The notes beneath the pieces were generated by a model, which saw only the letters and a program-made list of their open reading frames with translations, searched no databases and had not been told where the DNA came from. Made by a program: the position numbers and the translations under genes. A stretch of DNA of 64,000 bases from contig OX421961.1 of assembly GCA_949128115.1 (NCBI GenBank), positions 102,656,363 through 102,720,362 on the forward strand. The letters run 5' to 3'. Every line of letters starts with the position of its first letter. The first letter of the stretch is position 1. Of the stretch, positions 1 through 11,565 are shown piece by piece. The stretch comes from Anaspis maculata (Eukaryota > Arthropoda > Insecta > Coleoptera > Scraptiidae).

Positions 1-275
1 TTCACAAAAAAAAATCAAACTTTATAAATTTCAAAGTCTCATAACTCATTTTTTTCAAATAGCATGCCCCTAGTTTTATAACGTTATCTGATAGCTTTTT
101 TTATCCTCTTCCATTTTTACTTGGGGTACTCTCCCCTCAACTTCATTTTCTTCAAGATAATCGGAAATTTTCACAAAATTTGTGATTTTTTTAATTTTTT
201 TCACAAATTGAGTTGGCCGTGATGAATGACAGACAAGCCAAATAGTACGCAACGCTCAATTAGTCAGTCTGAATA

Positions 276-402
276 TTGTCGAACAAGAGAAAATGGCTTC
301 AACGCAGAAAAAACAAATTGGGATCCTGGATATCGGGATCATTACCAGAATATCATATCAATCATTTTCTCTCGCGTAAAGTCATTTTTCTTTGTTCGAC
401 AA
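276..402. mobile_element. 127-bp MITE, ends TTGTCGAACAA, TA duplication
   Basis: The ends TTGTCGAACAA and TTGTTCGACAA are near-perfect inverted repeats flanked by TA on both sides (274-275 and 403-404). A second inverted pair lies just inside (GAGAAAATG and CATTTTCTC). There is no coding capacity. TA duplication is typical of Tc1/mariner-type mobilisation; the assignment is inference. Confidence 0.65.
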
Positions 403-404
403 TA

Positions 405-1220
405 GGCGATTTACATTTAAAAAACGCCACCTGGTGTAGAGCTCGGTACTTGATCGTCGAGGACGTTTTTGCGAAGAAAACATACTCCGACGTCTAGTAG
501 CCTGGTGGGCACTAGTGGATACCTGTATCTAATACCCACATATTGACATGGAAATTTGACAAGTAGAAATAATCTGAAAAAGGGGTTTGCATTTGTGTCT
601 CATATTTCATGTTATGGTTAGCGTATTTAACAGGTTTGTAGATCTAGCTCCAGAGGTGCGCAGCTGAAAGACTACGCCCCCAGCAATGCACTACATTATT
701 GCGATAAAAAAAGACAACGTTTACGTCGCGAACACAGAGGTAGCTACGGCGAGCTTGTTAGAATGAAAAATGCGGATCTCCAGCTGAAGTCGAAGCAGGA
801 AATCTTTAGAAAAAAGCGAGGAAAAAAGGTAGGTGGTGGTTGACTTTGCACGGCCAGCCCGAGGTGATTTTTTCTTGGCTGGCAGGCTGGTCGACGGGCT
901 TGAGTGTTTCCCTCCGTGCGGGTGTGACAGAGTCTGTTGCTCTTCCTTGGGCGGAAGCTATGGATGATTTAGAGAAAGGTCTGCGACGACGCTGGTCATC
1001 AACATGGGGCCCAATAACGAGCCTATGGGGTCCCAAGGGTTCACAGGAACGAAAGTTTGCTTGTAGCGTACTGCAAAAGACAGCAAAGTGACAGTTTTGA
1101 CATGCCACCAATTGACGTAACCACCGCCGTTGCCAGACGGCAACTTACACCAGTTCTAAAAATTAACTCCCTAAAACTTCCTCGACGAAACGGCCATTTT
1201 CCCCAATAAGGTCAATCGCC
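405..1220. mobile_element. Non-autonomous element, ends GGCGAT, TA duplication (copy A)
   Basis: It begins GGCGATTTACATTT and ends CAATCGCC, with TA at each border. A second copy sits at 49090-50238 in an unrelated location, sharing the left ~250 bases (including TCTAGYAGCCTGGT and TGACATG-AAATTTGACAAGT stretches) and the right end. This shows an independent mobile unit rather than the middle of the surrounding fold-back. Short ORFs inside (61-101 codons) show no recognisable domain. Confidence 0.65.
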
Positions 1221-1740
1221 TATATTCAGACTGACTAACTGAGAGTTGCGTACTATTTGGCTTGTCTGTCATTCATCACGGCCAACTCAATTTGTGAAAG
1301 AAAAAAAAATCACAAATTTTGTGAAATTTTCCGATTATCTCGAAAAAAATGAAGTTCAAGGGTAGGGTATCCCTGGTAAAAATGAAAGAGGATAAAAAAA
1401 GCTATCAGATGACGTTATAAAATTAGGGGTATGCCATTTGAAAAAAATGAGTTATGAGACTTTGAAAATTATGAAGTTTGATTTTTTTTTTGTGAACGCC
1501 CTGTATCAAGAAATCGCAATTTTTTGACATTGGGATATTGGTCTTTGACTTGACTATCACTTTGTCAAGTTTCATCTCTTAGTTTTGAAAAGCAAGGCCG
1601 CTACGATTTTTTCAAGATAACTGTGGAAATGCGATTTTTTTCAGTTTTCAATTTTTAGTTGGTAGCACTGCCACACAATTGGAAAACAAAAATACAGGCA
1701 TAAGACAGTTGAAAAAGCTAAATCCGAAAATGCAAAAAAA

Positions 1741-1806
1741 TATAGGGTGTCCCATTTAAAAAAATTAACGTTTTGTTGATCCCGTCAAAATGGGACACCC
1801 TGTATA
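1741..1806. repeat. 66-bp hairpin of two CAGGGTGTCCCATTT ends
   Basis: GGGTGTCCCATTT faces AAATGGGACACCCTG with about 35 bases between, flanked by TATA on both sides. It looks like the two termini of a CAGGGTG-type element with almost no interior. A lone terminus of the same type (ACCACCCTGTATA) follows at about 1920-1934. Confidence 0.6.
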
Positions 1807-2048
1807 GCTGAAAATAATTTTAGGTTATAGGTCTCATTAAACCATATAACTTCTTTCTTACATCTTTTTCTCTATCTTGAACGGTAAGACCGCTATGGGA
1901 TAATTACGCTAGAATGGACCACCCTGTATATAAAAAACCAAGAACGTAAAGCCCGGATTTTTCAAATTTTCAGTATCATAAAGTCCAGAAAATTCATTTT
2001 TCCGCCGTGTTGACCGGCATATTCATAGTATATAGTATACATACGGCT

Positions 2049-2083
2049 AGAGCCTCCAGGCAAAGGCAAAGCCTGGAGGCTCT
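2049..2083. repeat. Perfect 13-bp stem-loop
   Basis: AGAGCCTCCAGGC and GCCTGGAGGCTCT are exact reverse complements around a nine-base AAAGGCAAA loop. Weaker pairing continues outward (GTATACATAC and GTATGTATAC). The unit of roughly 2025-2140 may be a small palindromic repeat. No function is visible. Confidence 0.6.
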
Positions 2084-3984
2084 CTGTGCCCTCAGCAGTA
2101 ATGATGTATTTACCGTCGAGAGTATGTATACTATTTTACTCACAACCATGTACTCAGCTTGCAGGATTACAGGCGTTCAAAAGTTGAAATCTGAAAATTA
2201 ACTTTTTGTCGTAACTTCCAGATAGGCCGATTAATTTAGCTGGAACGTGGTTCAGGAAATACTGATTAACACACTTATTGTTTGGTTAGATGCATATTTT
2301 GAAATTTCCCTTCTAAAGCTACCATTTCTTCACTTATGTCGGCAAGGGGTCACTTCCCGACCTCCTATTATAGGTATGTAATGAATCAATTACCATAGTG
2401 GTTGTGAGTAAACTAACTTCCGGTTGAGCAAGCCAATCATGAATCTCGATTTCAAACATATCGGCTGTGTATCGACTTACGTTACGTACCGTCGCCTACG
2501 TACCGATTACTTAGTGAACTCATCGTGCATAAGTGTTAATGTCATAAGAACCATCATCTTTATCGGTTTTTCTGAACACCAGTATGTTTGTTTTCACCTC
2601 TGCGATCAAAATGCAGGTTCACTGAATTCTTTCATCCAATTGAACCCCAGCAGCACATGGAAATATCAACAGGCGGGTAAGATACATCGGCCCATTTGGC
2701 GGATGCGCCGTTCAAGAACACGTCGGTAATCCCCGCGAAAGATGTAGGATTGTTAGAGAGTCGCCTCGAAGCCCATATGTCGCGATCAATGTGGAAGTTA
2801 CTAGAGAACTGGTGGCAACTTCCAGAATAACAATCGGAGGTATTTAAACACCGATGGATCGGCCGACAGACCGGTGTAAATTCAGAACGATAGCAGCGAG
2901 AATTAATTGGCGATAATCCAAGCGCAAGTGATCATTGACATGTATTTATAGTAGCACGCAGTAATAAACAGTGTTTACTGTCTCACAGTATTCACATGTT
3001 TTTTTTTCAGTGCCCAAACCTCTCCAAGAATAGCTCTTGAAGTTGCCATGTCCAATCAGTGCTTGGGTTAGGTAATGATCAATGTTTCTGCGTTTCCGTG
3101 TTTCCTTCTCACCCAGTTTTGCATATTCTGGATCATTATTTTAGTCCACCCCGTGTAGTCGTTCCACTGCTTCAGCCACTCTCTCATCATCCTTCCCCGT
3201 GCGCTTCAGTTTTATCTTCTTCATTCCGACGCTTCTCGTCTGTCTACTGTCTACCCGCAATTCCATGGGGTGAGATTCCTGCAATTGTTAGTATATTTTG
3301 AGTGTGGATGCGGTTCTGCATACAGATATTACTCTTATGGCCATATTTTCTACCACTCCCACGTTTCTGTTGCCAGTTCTTGTGTAACAGTTCCTGATGG
3401 TTGTCCTGTGCTCATATCGGGGCTCCATACAATGACGATTTAGAAAACCGCTGACGCTATGACCTTCCTTTTGCCTGCGCTTGGGCCCCTTATGTTCGGC
3501 AATATTGTCGGGAGTGCCTGTCCTGCATTGTTGGCTTTATCCGCGGCATGTTAGACAAGGCCCGAAGCTTATCACGGTTCGGCAAAATGTGAAATAGCGA
3601 AAAAAATTGTCCATCAAATCTAACATCGTAGCTTGATTCTTCATTATTTTCTGATCCAGAAAAACTCAATTTCAAAATAATTCATCGGTGAATTTGTCCT
3701 GTGGGCGATAGTTTTAAAATTTCATTCATTTCGGTGGGTTTTGCTCATGTTCATTCTTTGAGGCCCATGTGCAACTTGACGTTAAAATATAGTGGTTGGT
3801 GCCAAATTGTTCCTTAGACCATGATGAACAAGAATTGCGATGGTGGACATCTTAGACCCACGACTGGGCAGCCGGAAGGGGGAGGGGGAAGAGAATATTG
3901 ATGGGTTGTTATTTAACTATCTGTTATTTTTCGACTGTTATTTGAAAATAACAATAACAACCTGTTATCTCGGTTGAAATATAA

Positions 3985-4295
3985 CAGATACAAAATAACA
4001 GTTTACCCGGATCGTCGACGCCCGGCGCGATCAACTGATCAACAGTGAACGACTAAACAGATACAAAATAATATTTAGTTTACCCGGTTCTTCGACGCCC
4101 GCCGCGATCAACGGTGAACGACTAAACCACAGACTAAACCATTGACTGACTAAACAGATACAAAATAACAGTTCACCCGGATCGTCGACGCCCGGTGCGA
4201 TCAATGGTGAACCACTGAACCATAGACTGACTAAACAGATACAAAATAACACTAATAACAGTTTACCCCGATCGTCGACGCCCGGCGTTAGTTGT
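3985..4295. repeat. Four-copy minisatellite (73-97 bp units)
   Basis: Units start with CAGATACAAAATAACA at about 3985, 4059, 4156 and 4237. Each contains TTTACCCGGATCGTCGACGC or close variants, followed by GATCAACGGTGAACGACTAAA. Unit length varies because ACTAAACCA-type spacers are duplicated. The array lies entirely inside the hAT-like element. Confidence 0.8.
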
Positions 4296-4338
4296 TAGTT
4301 AGTTCTGTTACTTTTGCCTTGTGATATTGAGAATCCTG

Positions 4339-4468
4339 GGGCCCGTTTCATAAAACTACAAACGACAAATTACAAATGTATAACCTTGACGACTGATTGT
4401 TGCAACAATGGGTTACCAAGACTACACACACACTTGTAATTTGTCATTGTAGTTTTAAGAAACGGGCT
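4339..4468. mobile_element. 130-bp MITE with GCCCGTTTC ends
   Basis: GCCCGTTTCATAAAACTACAA at the left is matched by the reverse complement of TTGTAGTTTTAAGAAACGGGC at the right. CCTG flanks both sides (4335-4338, 4469-4472), giving a probable 4-bp duplication. No coding content. Confidence 0.6.
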
Positions 4469-6299
4469 CCTGGTTAATTTGTGAAACAACAGATTAACAG
4501 TATCTGTTATTTTCAACTGTTATTCAAAAATAACAGTAACAGGTTGTATCTGTTACGTAAAAATAACAGTTTTGCCCATTACTAGAAGAGAACGTGCTGA
4601 AGAAGAGATAACTATGTTTTCTCATGAACCAAAAAAGGTGGAATTATCAAATATGGCATGCATGCTCACTATTTCACGCCAATAAAGGTGCAGTAAACCG
4701 TTTTTGAAAATATTGGACCGATTCAGGAAAATCTCGATAAAAGTATTTTTCTTCTGAGAATGTGATCATCAAAAACCAAATTATTGACGAATTTGGAGGA
4801 CAAAAAGGTACAACTCACTCAATTTAGGTTAGTGCTTGGGTTAGTGGCCGCTTTGGCAAGAAAAAATGTCATTTTGGTATCTCACGTGGTTCTTCACAAG
4901 ACCAGTGCCACATGGTGGCTTATTATGAACCGGCAACGGACGGCTTTTATCCTCAAATGTATTGGTTTTTGGAGCCACCTGACCAAACTGTTAAATACAA
5001 GTTGAGAGGTTATTAGTTAGGAGTTATTTGAACCAAAGTGTGCTTATTTTCCACAAAAAATCCATCAAAAACGAATTTCTGATAGACATAACAAAGCTCT
5101 TTGGGGAGACCAATGGCCAAGAGTGACCGGAAAAGTCACGTAGGTAGGTGAATAGTGGGGTCTTATTTCCTGAAATAGAAGACCAAGTGATTTTCACCAA
5201 TATGCATATATTTCCAACCCCTCTAGCTGCCAAAAATATTATTGTGTAGTTTTTTGTATGTTTCCAACAGTAAAATTTTCAGAAAAAAAGTTTAATCGAG
5301 GAGCTCTCTGGAACGGTTCAGTATTTTCAAAAATGGTTTGCTGCGTTATCAATGGCATAAAATAGCGAGGTCGTATGCAATATTTCATAATTCCAACTCT
5401 TTTGGTTCATGAGTTAACATTTTTCATCACTTCTTTAGCACGTTTCCTGCCCCCTCCCCTCCTTCAGCTGCCCAGTCACGGATCTTAGATGACCATCATC
5501 GTGATACTTGTTCGTCATGGTATAAGGAGCAATTTGGCACCAACCACTATACTTTAACTCAACGTTGCAGATGGGCCTCAAAAAATGACCATGAGAAAAC
5601 CCACTGAGATAAATAAAATTTCAAATTAATTGCCCACAGGACAAATTCACCGATGAATTATTTCGAAATTGAGTTTTTCTGGATCAGAAAATAATGAAGA
5701 ATCAAGCTACGATGTTAGATTTGGTGAACAATTTTTTTCGCTATTTCACATATTGCCGAACCGTGTTATATCAGTGATCAAATTATATCCCTATAGGTAT
5801 TCACAGGTATATGATGTACTTCTGAGGAGGTATCGCTGTTGCATCAAGGTCAAAGTGGACTGGTTCGCATTTCATTCGTTCCACTAGCAACACTGCTTTT
5901 GATTTTTCAATAAGGTGCAAGTTCTAGACCGTTTTCCTGATCCATGAAGCTGTCATTCTCAGCGCCTCATTGGTTAGTCTTCTTAGGTCCCTTCTTCCCT
6001 TAGTCTTCAACTTGTCACCACCACCGCCAATATGCCACTGTTGTGACCCTAGTAGGCAAACTGATATGGGTCCCAGCACTAACCCCTGCGACACTTACGC
6101 AGTTCGCTTCATTCTTGTTCCAAAATCTATGTTGATGTACCACTCTTTTATGTAGCTCATCATTATTTTCAGAAGATAGCGGGGAAATTTTTGCCTTTGA
6201 GTCCCTGTCACTATTTTTCTCCACCGCGCTGAGTTGAAGGCCTTTCCAATATCTAGTGTCACCAGAGAACATAACTTCTTAGTTTTCAGTTCTCTTATC

Positions 6300-9200
6300 T
6301 CTTCTCCTATTCCCCCTCACTCTCTATACCGCAGTTATTATAATCTTTCATAGTCATAGTCTTCCATGTTATAAATGCAGCATCAAATTAACATTTAAGA
6401 GGAAGAACCATGTCTTCCTGAAGGATCAACCTACCGACTCTTCCTACATAAGTTGTAAAGGAGTCGTTGAGGCGACCGAAAAAATCATTGTACATTTTTA
6501 GGCTTGGAAAAAAAAAGTGTTTGACCCTGTATTGTTCATTCTCAAAGATAATTGACAGGTATGACTCCGAGATACATGTTATTGTTTTTTGTTTCTGGGT
6601 AAAAACTTTTCAAATTGATTCACGACTCTTCTTCATAACTAATATGTTCATCACAGAAAGCTCATGCGCCATTTTTTAAACACTCTGTAGCGAGATAAGA
6701 TAGGTACATTTATTTCTTCTTCTTGCATGCCTTATATCTAGGTATAAATACGTAGATAATACGGATGGTAAGTCTATCCGTATATCAGTCATCCGTCAAA
6801 TGATTCCTACTGCATGAAGGTAGAACAATATCTGATGAGCACAGATCAGTTATTGCCAATCGGCGGGTGAACAATCACCAGGTAGACTTGATTGAGGTCC
6901 ACGAACCTCAAAATTTCGCTGAGAATTCATGGGCTTCTGAAAACGAGCGGCATAAAATAAAAGAGCTTGAGACGGTTCTCAAAGGATCACTATGGGTAAA
7001 ATTATCATCAGCGAACTACCAGACTCGAGTTTAAGCGAGAATATCTTAGCCACTAGCCAAACTAGTGGATGATGATGATGATGATGATGATGCCTTTGAT
7101 TCGGCGGAATGGGTCCGTAACGGCATGCACGACAGTGGTAAGAATTCTTAGAAAAAATGACAACCCCGGGCGAAACGGGTGTATCGATCACGCGAGAAGT
7201 CTTTGTTCGCGTCGAAGAATGCAGCCTCAAATTTTCAGGAGATAATTGGCCGGTCCGCCACTGAAACAGTAGCGGCGCTCTCGTCATTACTCCACGTCTC
7301 GACTCAAAAAGCGGAGATGACCTTTCTTTTGGTGACTGCTGTGATGCCTCGCAATATTGAGACGTCGTCCACTTTTATCAATCGAGAGGCAATAGAACCC
7401 AATAGACGATTCCTCGGACGGTATTTAGATCGGCGAGCTAGCATATGCACGCTCTTTCGGCGTTCTGCAACGAAAGTTCTGGTGGATTTCCAACGGTCGC
7501 TTGATGGTAATGCACCCTAAATAGACACTTTCCATAATCATCCTTTTGCGCGCCTTCTGTCCGTTGGGGTGTAACGGCTTCGACTCCATCAAACTATTCA
7601 GGTGCAACATGTGCGAGTTACGACCCTCGCGGGCAGGTGCTCATCCACCTGTCTCATCACCCTATATAAGTATGGTCAAGATTGTATATAAAGGTAGTCT
7701 GTAAGGTGCGGATGGCACCTTCTTGCGGAGGGTTAAAGTAATCCACCTGCTTAGATTCCCAAATTCGGTTTTTTTCTTCGCGCTAGAGCTCATATTGTCA
7801 GATTGAATCAAATACCGATAGATGGTAGCGTACCGTGATTGATACCATAATAATCTTTTGTATAGGTATAGTTATAGTTACTTATGAATTTCGTGACGAT
7901 TGAGAGCCGTTGAAAGCTGAACGTCGTACAACTTGTGGCATTTAGTACATATTATCTTATGTTTCACTAGGATAATTGGCAATTAACATGAGAGAAGACG
8001 AAAAAATGACTTTATGGGAGACGACCTGAAAGAAATAAAGGATGTAGTCAAGTCAAGGTTTCGTCTTGGCATGCCGGTCCCATTGGTCATTATACATAGA
8101 AAAAATGTTGGTATAACCACCAGTTTCCTGGGGGATTATGTTTTACTCGTGTTTTATTTGTCGCAAGTCTAATTGCACACATAGCAACCAACACTTGGAA
8201 ACACTTAATTGCCATCAGTTAGTATAGGTATAGTGGAACCATTTACATTGATTGGGTAGCCAACTTATTATTCCTGTTCGGACGCCGTATCATTGGTAAA
8301 AACTTTGCTCTCGACTCGAATGACATTCATATCCTCATATACTTACGTGCTAAATTCAAGTTTTCATATAAAAAGAATCAGATTATACAAAATAATTATC
8401 ATAAGCAAAGACCTGATTTCGCGCCCACTAACCGTGGAACAATTTCCTAGAGCGCTCTCGAGGGAGATCGGGAAAAACTGGCTGTAGCGAGCTCTTATAG
8501 TGTCGGAGCATTAAGATTCCAATAAAAAAAAATACCGCGGCCGGAGCAGTAAAGGATCTCGCGGTCTTGCGTTTTACTGCGCCATCATGCAAATATTGAG
8601 CAGAGATGTTGACAAGTGCCGATGAAGAAACACGATGTTTACGCGTTATTGCCATAAGAGTACGCTCGACCATCGGACGTCAATGTGCAAAATAAAAATA
8701 ACATCGCAAAGTTTATTAAGTCATTTTCGAGTTCCAGCGGATGATTTTGCCAGATATCCCAGTCGTATTAAGGCCGTTAAATGACTGGAAAAATCGACCG
8801 TTGCTACATTTATTAATATTATTTTACGATTTTATATTGCGGCGGATCTAAAATGTCCCAAGATATGGAGGCATTACGGTACTGTACTCGTAGGAAGAGG
8901 CAGTTTTAAACTTGGCTCTTAATGACGGCACGCGGGGTTTTTATTTGAACAAATTTGAAAGGTTCGAATGGCTTTTGACGGGGGCGCGCAGAGGCTCGCG
9001 GCTGGCGACTCCTGCTACGCTCTGGGTCTGGGTCTCTCCATAGGTACTTGCGTATCAAGAAGATTGGATGTGATTTTTCATGAATATCGCGGGGCTACTT
9101 AAAAATCTTCAATGGTCGATCTCCTAATCGCGCCGCATCTACTCTACTACTACCATTTTTGAGATCTATCGTCGGTCATGTAATGATGCAGATCACCATG

Positions 9201-10361
9201 GCTGATTGATTGTCCTGTGTTCACTACTTAGCATGCGGTTGTATAGGTTATTAGCGGCTATCTCTTGGCATCTGCTCTCTGGTGGTCCCATCCTTCCTTA
9301 TCGACGTTCCGCGTCCACCGTTAGTAGGTACTTCTACTATACTACTGCCGAGGCAGAATGGTAACTACTTCTCTATTTTTTAATCTAATGGCAAATAATT
9401 GATCGCTCTTCTAATGGAACTGTTACTGAATGAGATGCTAAGGCGGGGGCCCGCGCGCCATAACGGTCAATGTGGCGCGCTGCTGCGCGAGGCCCTTTAT
9501 TGTTTATGGAATTTACTAATTAAACCTTGTACGCGGCCCATCAACCAAACGACCAAGCGAAGGAATTTTGATAAAAACGAATTAGGCTTCTGTTTCTTTT
9601 AGAGCAGGTTTTATACAGCTTCAAGTTTTAATGTCAACTCCAAAGTGCTCAATTCATATCGCCTAACGCAAGAATGATTACTTCAAAAAAGGTGTAACAG
9701 AACCATCCAGTTGCCCGCAAGCGCGTAATGAACCTGCTGAGGGCTAACATAGTCCTGCGTGCATCCCTAGTCACGCGAGCTGGTGTATTAGCTGGTGTAT
9801 TACAATGAGAATGTAAAGGTGCCGTGTTCACCGCTGAGCATTCAAAAAACGTTATAGAATTGCGTTCAACTGCTACTTCATCAATTCTTTTGGTGCCTTA
9901 ATTTGTGGGTAGTTCCCTCGGAGCATACCGATCGAACGATTAAAAATGCCTGTATTTAAGCACGCTGAATTCTTTGTCAGATGCATTCATCAGGGTTAAA
10001 TTATTTTATTCACTGTAAATTTCTATCACTCTGTCATATACTTACCAAAAAAGCTTTGGTTATACGTAACTCCGAGTCAGAAAATCCATACAATTTTAGA
10101 GATCGTAGGCCAAGTATTATAAAGCAGTTCGACCTCCGGTTTTCCATCATTCATTATGTATACCTACAATTTTACAATATTAACAAATATAATCACATTT
10201 TACAATAAACTCAACTGAATAAGCCAAAAAAATTCATCGAAATACTTATCTATTAAAATTAACCGTGCCCAATGTAGAACTAGAATAACCACGTTGAATT
10301 TGGACACCTATAACTTTTGAAAGAAAAATTTGGTCGATCTAGGTTTTTCTGCGTTACGTCG
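6300..10361. other. Stretch without recognised genes
   Basis: No convincing coding region was found on either strand. There are ORFs of up to 113 codons (7179-7520 plus), but they show no domain and no plausible splice structure. A GAT trinucleotide run lies at 7066-7093 and gives a histidine tract in a minus-strand frame. No tRNA-like structure was recognised. Confidence 0.5.
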
Positions 10362-10397
10362 CACATAGGGGTATTTGACTCAAAAAGGTGATCAAAA
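10362..10397 (+). repeat. Transib left terminal inverted repeat
   Basis: It starts CACATAGGGGTATTTGACTC. It matches the reverse complement of 14170-14205 at 34 of 36 positions. The first three bases CAC are shared with the recombination-signal heptamer. Confidence 0.95.
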
Positions 10398-10554
10398 TTA
10401 TTTTTGTTTCTAAATCGATGGAAATAATTTTTAAAACCCATTTTTTATTTACCTGCCTTGTTTCAAAAGGCACTAACCGAAAGCCGTCTTTCCAAATTGG
10501 TAGAAATCTATGAATTGTCAAATAATTGACAATTTTGAAATAAATATAAATATA

Positions 10555-11326
10555 CAGCTGGTCCAGTTTTTAATACAATAATTTTGAGAGATGATAGAGA
10601 ATCAAAAGTGAGGCATTCTTGTAGATAAAATATTTCAGAAGTGAATAATATCGGAGATATAGCCCTTCAAAGTTGTAAATAAAAAATAGTTTTTTTAGCG
10701 GAACTTTAAAACCGTTCAACAGATTTTGCTCAAATTTGAATCAAAATTTACCTAAGCAAGTCTTTATCGAACGATAGTAACGCGTTTTGTCAAAATTATC
10801 CAGGGGCATAGATAATAAGGCGTACCCCTCTTTTTGCCCCTCAATTTTTCACACCCTTGAAAATTTTCCACATTTGTTTATATTTTTGAGTCTTATGTTC
10901 ACTTTATAAGAAAAAGTTACCTTTGCAAAATTTTCATTAGAGGCTTTGTTTTCGAAATATTTGAGTTTGAAATTTTGGAAAATATCTCGGAAACATCACT
11001 TTCAAGTGCTTTAAAATTAGAATCCAAGAAAACTCATGAAATCTCAACTGAAATAAGTTCTCTAACCTCGGGTTCCACCAAACTTTTATCAACGCGATAA
11101 CTTTATCACTTTGATAGAAACTAAGCAACTGGCCATCCTATTGGCTGGTGCATAGCAGCTATCAGCGTGATAGATTTAATCTGCTCTTGAAATTTTGGTG
11201 GAACCCGAGGTAGGTGTTTTAAGTAGGATAAACAACCATTTTTTCTCTTTTTTTTGGGAAAGTTTCTTCAATTTTTGATTCTCTGTCATCTTCCAAAACT
11301 ATTGTGTCAAAAACTGGACCACCCTA
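10555..11326. mobile_element. 772-bp fold-back element nested in the Transib
   Basis: The ends are CAGCTGGTCCAGTTTTT and AAAACTGGACCACCCTA (inverted), flanked by TATA on both sides. The interior follows the same order as one arm of the giant palindrome at 56146-58836. Examples are ATAGCCCTTCAAAGTTG, an AACCGTTCAAC box, a polypyrimidine TACCCCTC block and a TTAGAGGCTTTGTTT block. It is therefore a member of that family. It lies downstream of the transposase stop codon. Confidence 0.8.
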
Positions 11327-11565
11327 TATACTTACTCAGCCTTTGCATAAGGAGGTAAGGTTATAGTTTCACATCTACACCATTTGACAGTTTATCTCTT
11401 CATACTTATTCTTATATACCTACCGTGTATTTATATCATGCATACCTGAAGTATTAAAAGTTATGATGATATTAGCAAGTGTATTTGCAAAAAAAATATA
11501 AAAATAATGCTGATTTTTCGTAAGAAAATGAAAGCGAAAACGAGAAAAATGAAACAAATATCGAT

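Larger units (their letters stand above)
1..1503. mobile_element. Fold-back DNA element ending in CAGGGCG, left tip cut by window
   Basis: The first ~275 bases are repeated in reverse complement at about 1223-1503. The right end reads GTGAACGCCCTG followed by TATC. By comparison, the left arm starts about seven bases before base 1, so only the extreme left tip is missing. The arms are AT-rich, noncoding and diverged by scattered substitutions. The centre of the palindrome (GTCTGAATA/TATTCAGAC) has been opened by a TA-targeting element (405-1220) and a small MITE (276-402). No transposase is encoded, so it is non-autonomous. The superfamily is not established; the termini resemble the CAGGGTG group seen elsewhere in this window. 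Confidence 0.8.
3896..4584. mobile_element. hAT-like non-autonomous element, 8-bp duplication GAAGAGAA
   Basis: Direct copies of GAAGAGAA (3888-3895, 4585-4592) flank the unit. Its ends TATTGATGGGTTGTTATTT and (reverse complement) TAGTAATGGGCAAAACTGTTA are imperfect inverted repeats. Eight-base duplications are the hAT hallmark. The interior holds ATAACAGT-rich subterminal sequence, a four-copy minisatellite and a small MITE. Confidence 0.7.
3573..5765. mobile_element. 2.2-kb fold-back element, ends CACGG...CCGTG, TTAT duplication
   Basis: The arms 3573-3895 plus ~4585-4760 pair in reverse complement with ~5270-5765. The ends are CACGGTTCGGCAA and TTGCCGAACCGTG, flanked by TTAT on both sides (3569-3572, 5766-5769). 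It sits inside the LINE remnant, whose motifs continue on both sides. The left arm is itself split by a hAT-like insertion. No transposase ORF is present. The 4-bp duplication and CAC-type end are seen; the superfamily is undetermined. Confidence 0.75.
2880..6290 (-). pseudogene. Degenerate R1/Jockey-type LINE reverse transcriptase (split)
   Basis: Reading the minus strand from 6290 downward, the frame gives a reverse-transcriptase core: LVTLDIGKAFNSARW (carrying the first catalytic Asp), then GLVLGP in place of the usual QGSVLGP, then NEALRMTASWIRK and RMKCEPVHFDLDA (about 6290-5800). A 2.2 kb fold-back (3573-5765) then interrupts it. Beyond it, 3565-3300 gives LPNIRGPSAGKRKVIASAV, and 3290-2940 gives WVRRKHGN, then YLTQALIGHGNFKSY and a Cys motif (TCEYCETVNT). 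This order is that of R1/Jockey-type ORF2 C-terminal regions. Multiple stops and frame changes show it is dead. No upstream endonuclease part was recognised. Family recognition is from memory of motifs; exact clade unknown. Confidence 0.75.

Noticed and set aside
6979..7287. Minus ORF with a histidine tract
   Set aside because: The tract comes from a GAT trinucleotide run; the rest shows no domain and no splice context.
7179..7520. 113-codon plus-strand ORF
   Set aside because: No recognisable motif, and length is compatible with chance.
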